A program made the translations under genes and the position numbers. A DNA stretch of 20,000 nt from the NCBI GenBank assembly GCA_030704615.1, contig JAKLZA010000108.1, positions 1 through 20,000 of the forward strand. Reading direction: 5' to 3'. Shown one piece after another: positions 16,431-20,000 of this stretch. The notes beneath the pieces are model-generated. The model saw only the letters and a list, made by a program, of their open reading frames with translations. It was not told the origin of the DNA and did not search any database. How positions within the stretch are numbered: position 1 is the first letter of the stretch; the number at the start of each line of letters is the position of its first letter. Origin of the DNA: Takakia lepidozioides. Lineage: Eukaryota > Streptophyta > Takakiopsida > Takakiales > Takakiaceae.

Positions 16431-16824
16431 AGCACGGAAGAGGCCATCGAGCAGAATTGACATCACGGTGGACATAGTGGGCCTTGGTGTAATCGTGGAT
16501 GTACTCCAGCCCCCTCGCTACATCCAAGGCTATCTGCACTCTGCCTGACCACGGTAATGGCCGATGCCCATTTGCAGCAGCGTTATGAAGACGATCGGTG
16601 AGAGCTCCCTTCTCAACCAACTCGTAAACCAGGAACAGACTAGTCTCACCTGCCGAATATCCGATCAACTCCGCCTTCGGTGGAACAACCCAACTCACAA
16701 AGAATTCAGACCAGTTCCCAACGTATCTGGAGCGACCCTGGAAATTGTATTCTCGCACGGTACATTTGGGAGTAATTGTTAACCCAACTGGCTGGCTTCC
16801 TTGGTTGGGTACCTTTGCATTCAA
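16429..16824 (-). pseudogene. LysM receptor-like kinase fragment (CERK1/LYK type)
   Basis: Residues encoded at about 16677-16450 read [59 protein letters not shown]. This follows kinase subdomains V to VIb of plant LysM receptor kinases, which perceive chitin or lipochito-oligosaccharides at the plasma membrane. HRD is present, but the Lys two residues after it is Asn (HRDVN instead of HRDIK), and that Lys is normally needed for catalysis. The frame runs into a stop soon after, before DFG. Upstream sequence (with a possible acceptor TTTCCAG near 16741) does not show the Gly loop or the VAIK Lys. It is a lone exon or a decayed fragment; I saw no other kinase exon nearby. Confidence 0.65.
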
Positions 16825-17849
16825 GACCCTTTTTTATGCAGAGTATCAAAGCAGGCGGTCTCATGGGGTCTCATACAGGTCCACGCAAATCACCAGTCCA
16901 AAGGTGGCCGACCACTTTTCAGGCTTCAAACACCTGGCTACCAGGTACATGAATCAATGGGTTTTATACTTCGCTCTGATTTCTTCAATAGCTGATGTCG
17001 TAGCTTCCTTTGTCTGGAATGTCGCTTAGACAATCGTCTTCTGCATCCCTCATGTTGATGCAAAAGATCCGCAAGCTGGAGAATTTTTTTAAGACAAATA
17101 AAATAAAATAAAACCCAATGTGACCAGCAGCAGCCGACAGAGGCTGATAGGTGGCAGACCTCCTACTAGCTCTCCAGCAGCCCGCAGTAGTTTGAACCTT
17201 CCACCCTGAGCCTAGCAGGCATGAAGAAGGGCGGGAATCTTCCAGCTTCCCCGAATGATACACCCGATGCAGTGAAAATCAGAATAATACAAAGCTCTAC
17301 CCTGTTTCCACAAGAAAATCGCAGTGATAGAGACGTCCCAGTGAAATGATATTGCTCAAGAGTTGACGCATTACATCACCAATAAGTACAATCGACATCT
17401 GCACGCATTGGCTGATGACGTGCAATCCAACACGATGCCCAGGTAGCAGTTCCGCACACTGTCACCGCCTGCTCTACATTCTCGTGGCCTCACTAGCCCC
17501 AATACATGCTTCTACTTGTGCTCGACTCGGTGATTTCAGATGCCACTAGTACTTGGACCGGCCCCCATGGTGAAGATTGAACCTGCTCGACCTTCAGTGT
17601 CCGGCAATGCACCGGTTAACCTATATTACGGGAAGCAATACCTTCTTTCAACAATATGGGCTTCTCAGTTCAGCCCCTTCCAACAACCTTGTACAAAGCA
17701 AAGCATTCTGTTCTCGACAGATATATATATAGATTACATAATTCTCCACTTCACCAGCTCTCAAACAAGCTTTGAAACAAAAACAAGTATACTAGTGCTA
17801 ACTAAAAACTCACATCTAGCACTGACAATGCAAGCTCATCTCTCTCGAG
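16825..17849. other. No gene recognised
   Basis: Frames here are short and motif-free. A small AAATA repeat lies at about 17095-17113. Bases 17540-17850 stay open on the plus strand as part of a 178-codon frame, but its translation has no coherent features and crosses the 74-bp repeat. Confidence 0.35.
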
Positions 17850-17923
17850 TGATAAACAAAGCTAAAAAGGACATACACTTCCAACACAAGAAATATGAAA
17901 TCCATCGCTATCACTCATTGAAA
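17850..17923. repeat. 74-bp direct repeat, right copy
   Basis: Same orientation as 6513-6586 and identical by eye over its length. The flanks differ on both sides, apart from a 17-base stretch just to its left (17834-17850) that is the reverse complement of 6701-6717. Confidence 0.9.
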
Positions 17924-18069
17924 ACTATTTCGACCCACCGCGAATGCACAACATGCGAAACACTAGCCAAATACCATTTTTCAATACTGGCCCCTCGCCG
18001 CTGCCCAAAAATTCGCATTTTTCAAGACGGACCCTATTACCTAAGATATTTGCACATGTCGCTGGGAAT

Positions 18070-18252
18070 GGCATGAGCGGAACGAAATATCATGAGCACA
18101 ACTGTCAAAACTGCAATTTTCCCTTCGGGGCCGAATAATATATTTGTTTTTCCTGACACATTGCATTAAATTATTGTTTTTTATTGTTTTTTATTCTCGA
18201 AATTTGTACTTCTGCTCATGAAAACCGATTGTCTTACTACTCCGCTCATGCC
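18070..18252. mobile_element. 183-bp inverted-repeat (MITE-like) element
   Basis: Perfect 12-bp terminal inverted repeats GGCATGAGCGGA (18070-18081) and TCCGCTCATGCC (18241-18252) enclose an A/T-rich, non-coding interior with repeated TTATTGTTTT. Subterminal CATGAGCA occurs inward of both ends in opposite orientation (about 18091 and 18212), as transposase-binding repeats often do. The right end is extended by a further ATGAGC (to about 18261). No clear target-site duplication is visible. It looks like a non-autonomous DNA transposon. The next gene's open frame begins only 20 bases beyond. Confidence 0.6.
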
Positions 18253-18271
18253 GCTCATGCTCATGAAATAG

Positions 18272-19482
18272 CAAACCTCGAGTAAGGTTCATGGGTATGA
18301 TTGTAAGCCAACCGGTGGTATCATTGCAAACTTGATGACAAGGGGCATTGTCTATGAAAAAAGGACTGGACAAAAACTCAATTGGGCAGCATACACGGCA
18401 TGGACAACTAAGCAACAAGAAAGAATGAAGGAGCATCGAGAAACAAAGGACCCTGGCAGCACAGACAGTAAGCCAAAGCTAGGAGTTTGTGAATTGAAAG
18501 ACAGGCTACGCAAAACCCCAGGTAGAGGCAAAGAAGGACTGATACAAACGCCTGAGCAAGTGATTGCAGAGATAGAAAGGAAAAAACATGAGCAAGAGTA
18601 TGTGGCAACTGCTCTAGCGAGTCTTCAGGAACTACATGATTTGAAGTATGAGGAGATGTGTGGGGCAAAGGAAGAGTTGGAGAGGTTAAAGAAAGGGAAG
18701 TTGGACTTGATGGAGAAGACGCGGACTGTTCGGGTGCAAATGGAAGACAGACAATGGTGTCTTGCAGAGTGTCGGAACAAGATTGCAGACCTAGAGGCCA
18801 AACTCACCCACAAGGGTGCCACAATCCGAGCCGAGGAAGAGACCTTAATGCAAAAGGGGAAGAGAGTGTTGGGTTACTGAATTGTGGAAAGGGAAGACAG
18901 TCTGAGATGCAAAGGGAACTTGACCAGAAGAAATCAATTGAAGCAGAATTTTGGCTCAATGCTGATAAGACCGAAAAGAGTTCAATGCTTTGTGTGATGC
19001 AGGGGACCAGGAAGACAGGGACATTAGAGTGGCAGAGATGTGGTCGATGTTGCTGACACAGAGAGGAGTCTTATCCAAGATCAGATTGAGGCCTTGACAA
19101 ATGGGGACAAAGGACTCGTCATCTATCCTATGCCTATATGTCATCCTCAAGTGATCAAAGATAGTACGTCCATCAAGGATTTCTGAAGGTCTCTCCTTGC
19201 CCTGTTTGCCACAAAGGTTTCCACTGTTGGGACATGGTGGTGGCATCTTGTAAGCACACTTACATCCTGCTTGTATGGCATCCCATATGAAGACGTCAAA
19301 CAGGTGTAGGGACTTCAGCTGTTCAGAGATCATGCATCCTGATTGGTGTTCTAGTTTTGGGTTTAGGATTCTTGACCCAGAGGTGCAGGCACTTGCGGAA
19401 AAGCTGAGAGTGGTTGAGCTGCGCCAAAGGTGGATGTCAAAGCAACTTCACGAAGCCAGGGTTAGAAACACCCAAGTTCCAG
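18272..19482 (+). CDS. Coiled-coil protein with a RING-like Cys/His finger (frame-broken)
   Basis: The frame opens at 18272 after a TAG (possible splice acceptor); the first ATG is at 18335. Residues to about 18880 form a charged, heptad-like coiled coil (IAEIERKKHEQEY, KEELERLKKGKLDLMEK, CRNKIADLEAKL). The frame then shifts: LDQKKSIEAEF is at about 18917-18950, DRDIRVAEMWSMLLTQRG at about 19015-19068. After another shift, SPCPVCHKGFHCWDM leads into ASCKHTY (19192-19255) and, one base later, PACMASHMKTSNRC and MHPDWCSSFGF (19260-19365). Paired Cys and CxHxYHPxC suggest a zinc-binding RING or RING-like fold, which in plants usually means ubiquitin ligation (inference). LDPEVQALAEKLRVVELRQRW follows, then a good donor CCAG|GTAAG at 19482. 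The breaks are single bases. The 3' exons were not identified. Confidence 0.5.
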
Positions 19483-19675
19483 GTAAGATTGATTGCAACA
19501 TTTCCATGTTTTCTTCTTCAGAAAACTTGTGTGGTCCAAGGCTGTACCTCTTCATGTCCAATCCTCAGGACTTTAGTCCCAAGATTGGACCTTCAACCCC
19601 TTCAACTGACTATGAGTCTGAATGTGGGACTGCAAATGTTATTATTTGTCCTTTTGGTGGAGTGAATCCTTACTG
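19483..19675 (+). other. Probable intron or 3' flank, no gene recognised
   Basis: It follows the GTAAG donor at 19483. The plus-strand frame stays open to 19706, but its translation loses any resemblance to a structured domain. An intron is the simplest reading. Confidence 0.3.
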
Positions 19676-20000
19676 GGGAGTCCTTATTGAGGAGTGTCAT
19701 TCTTAACTAGAATTCTGAGTCTTCAGTCATGTGGAGTGTGAGTCCAAGTGCTGACTCATGTGGAGTATGAGTCGATGTGTTTAGTCATGGGGAGTGTGAG
19801 TCCACTTGCTGACTAATTATTGGGAGTATGAGTCCTTAATGATTTCCACTGATTTCCAGTTTGGAATCAGAGTCCTGTGGAGGGTCAGTCCATGTGCTTA
19901 ATCATGTGGAGTGTGAGTCCAACTGCAAAATAATGGATGTGGAATGCGAGTCCTTATTGAGGAGCTTGCTTCTCAACTTGGAATCTGAGTTATGGACCAG
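19676..20000. repeat. Degenerate minisatellite with a GAGTCC core
   Basis: The motif ATGTGGAGTGTGAGTCC and variants recur at about 19729, 19758, 19788, 19829 and 19903, each followed by a stretch such as AAGTGCTGACT. A longer unit starting GAGTCCTTATTGAGGAG occurs near 19678 and again near 19948, about 270 bp apart, so a higher-order repeat is forming. The array runs off the window end. Confidence 0.75.

Noticed and set aside
17834-17850. 17-base inverted match with 6701-6717 as proof of a rearrangement
   Set aside because: It is partly low-complexity (CTCTCTCGAG), and a 17-base match between two places in 20 kb is not very improbable; kept only as a remark.
17540-18076. 178-codon plus-strand frame
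   Set aside because: It runs through the 74-bp repeat and A/T-rich sequence, with no recognisable domain.
1-20000. tRNA or rRNA genes
   Set aside because: I saw no GGTTCRANNCC box with a matching A box and no rRNA-like stretch.

Overview
The window looks like nuclear DNA of a plant-lineage eukaryote. It contains GT-AG introns, a fragment resembling LysM receptor kinases of the plant CERK1/LYK type, Ty3/gypsy-type retroelements, a small inverted-repeat transposon and minisatellites. A cytosine methyltransferase carried inside a Ty3/gypsy polyprotein has been reported in a charophyte alga (Klebsormidium) and, in other retroelement classes, in dinoflagellates. I therefore favour a charophyte or seedless plant with a repeat-rich genome, but I cannot name the species.

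Layout. Bases 1-905 hold frame-broken reading frames with no recognised domain. Bases 908-2698 (+) carry a broken gag from a first LTR retroelement, cut off before any pol. Bases 3249-6414 (-) appear to be a spliced gene whose exons join in frame. It encodes a basic nuclear-looking region and a methyltransferase-like DLTCGTG motif. One of its introns holds a nine-unit, 94-bp minisatellite in which each unit is a nested palindrome. Bases 6428-6956 contain an 86-bp direct repeat pair and a cluster of small hairpins.

The centrepiece is a Ty3/gypsy element on the minus strand, from about 14580 down to about 6957. Its polyprotein order is Gag, aspartic protease, C5 cytosine DNA methyltransferase, reverse transcriptase, RNase H, integrase, PHD finger. 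It therefore carries both a DNA-methylation writer and a candidate histone reader. The copy is interrupted by six one-base frame changes and two in-frame TAG codons, and I found no matching LTR pair. An unrecognised 278-codon frame lies just upstream on the same strand (15068-15904), followed by a LysM-receptor-kinase fragment (about 16450-16677).

On the right, a 183-bp inverted-repeat element (18070-18252) sits just before a plus-strand gene (18272-19482). That gene encodes a coiled coil and a Cys/His-rich RING-like finger. The window ends in a degenerate minisatellite with a GAGTCC core.

Almost every frame break in the window is a single base, usually in a short homopolymer. This is true of the retroelements and of the host-like genes, so part of the apparent decay may be uncorrected long-read consensus error rather than mutation.
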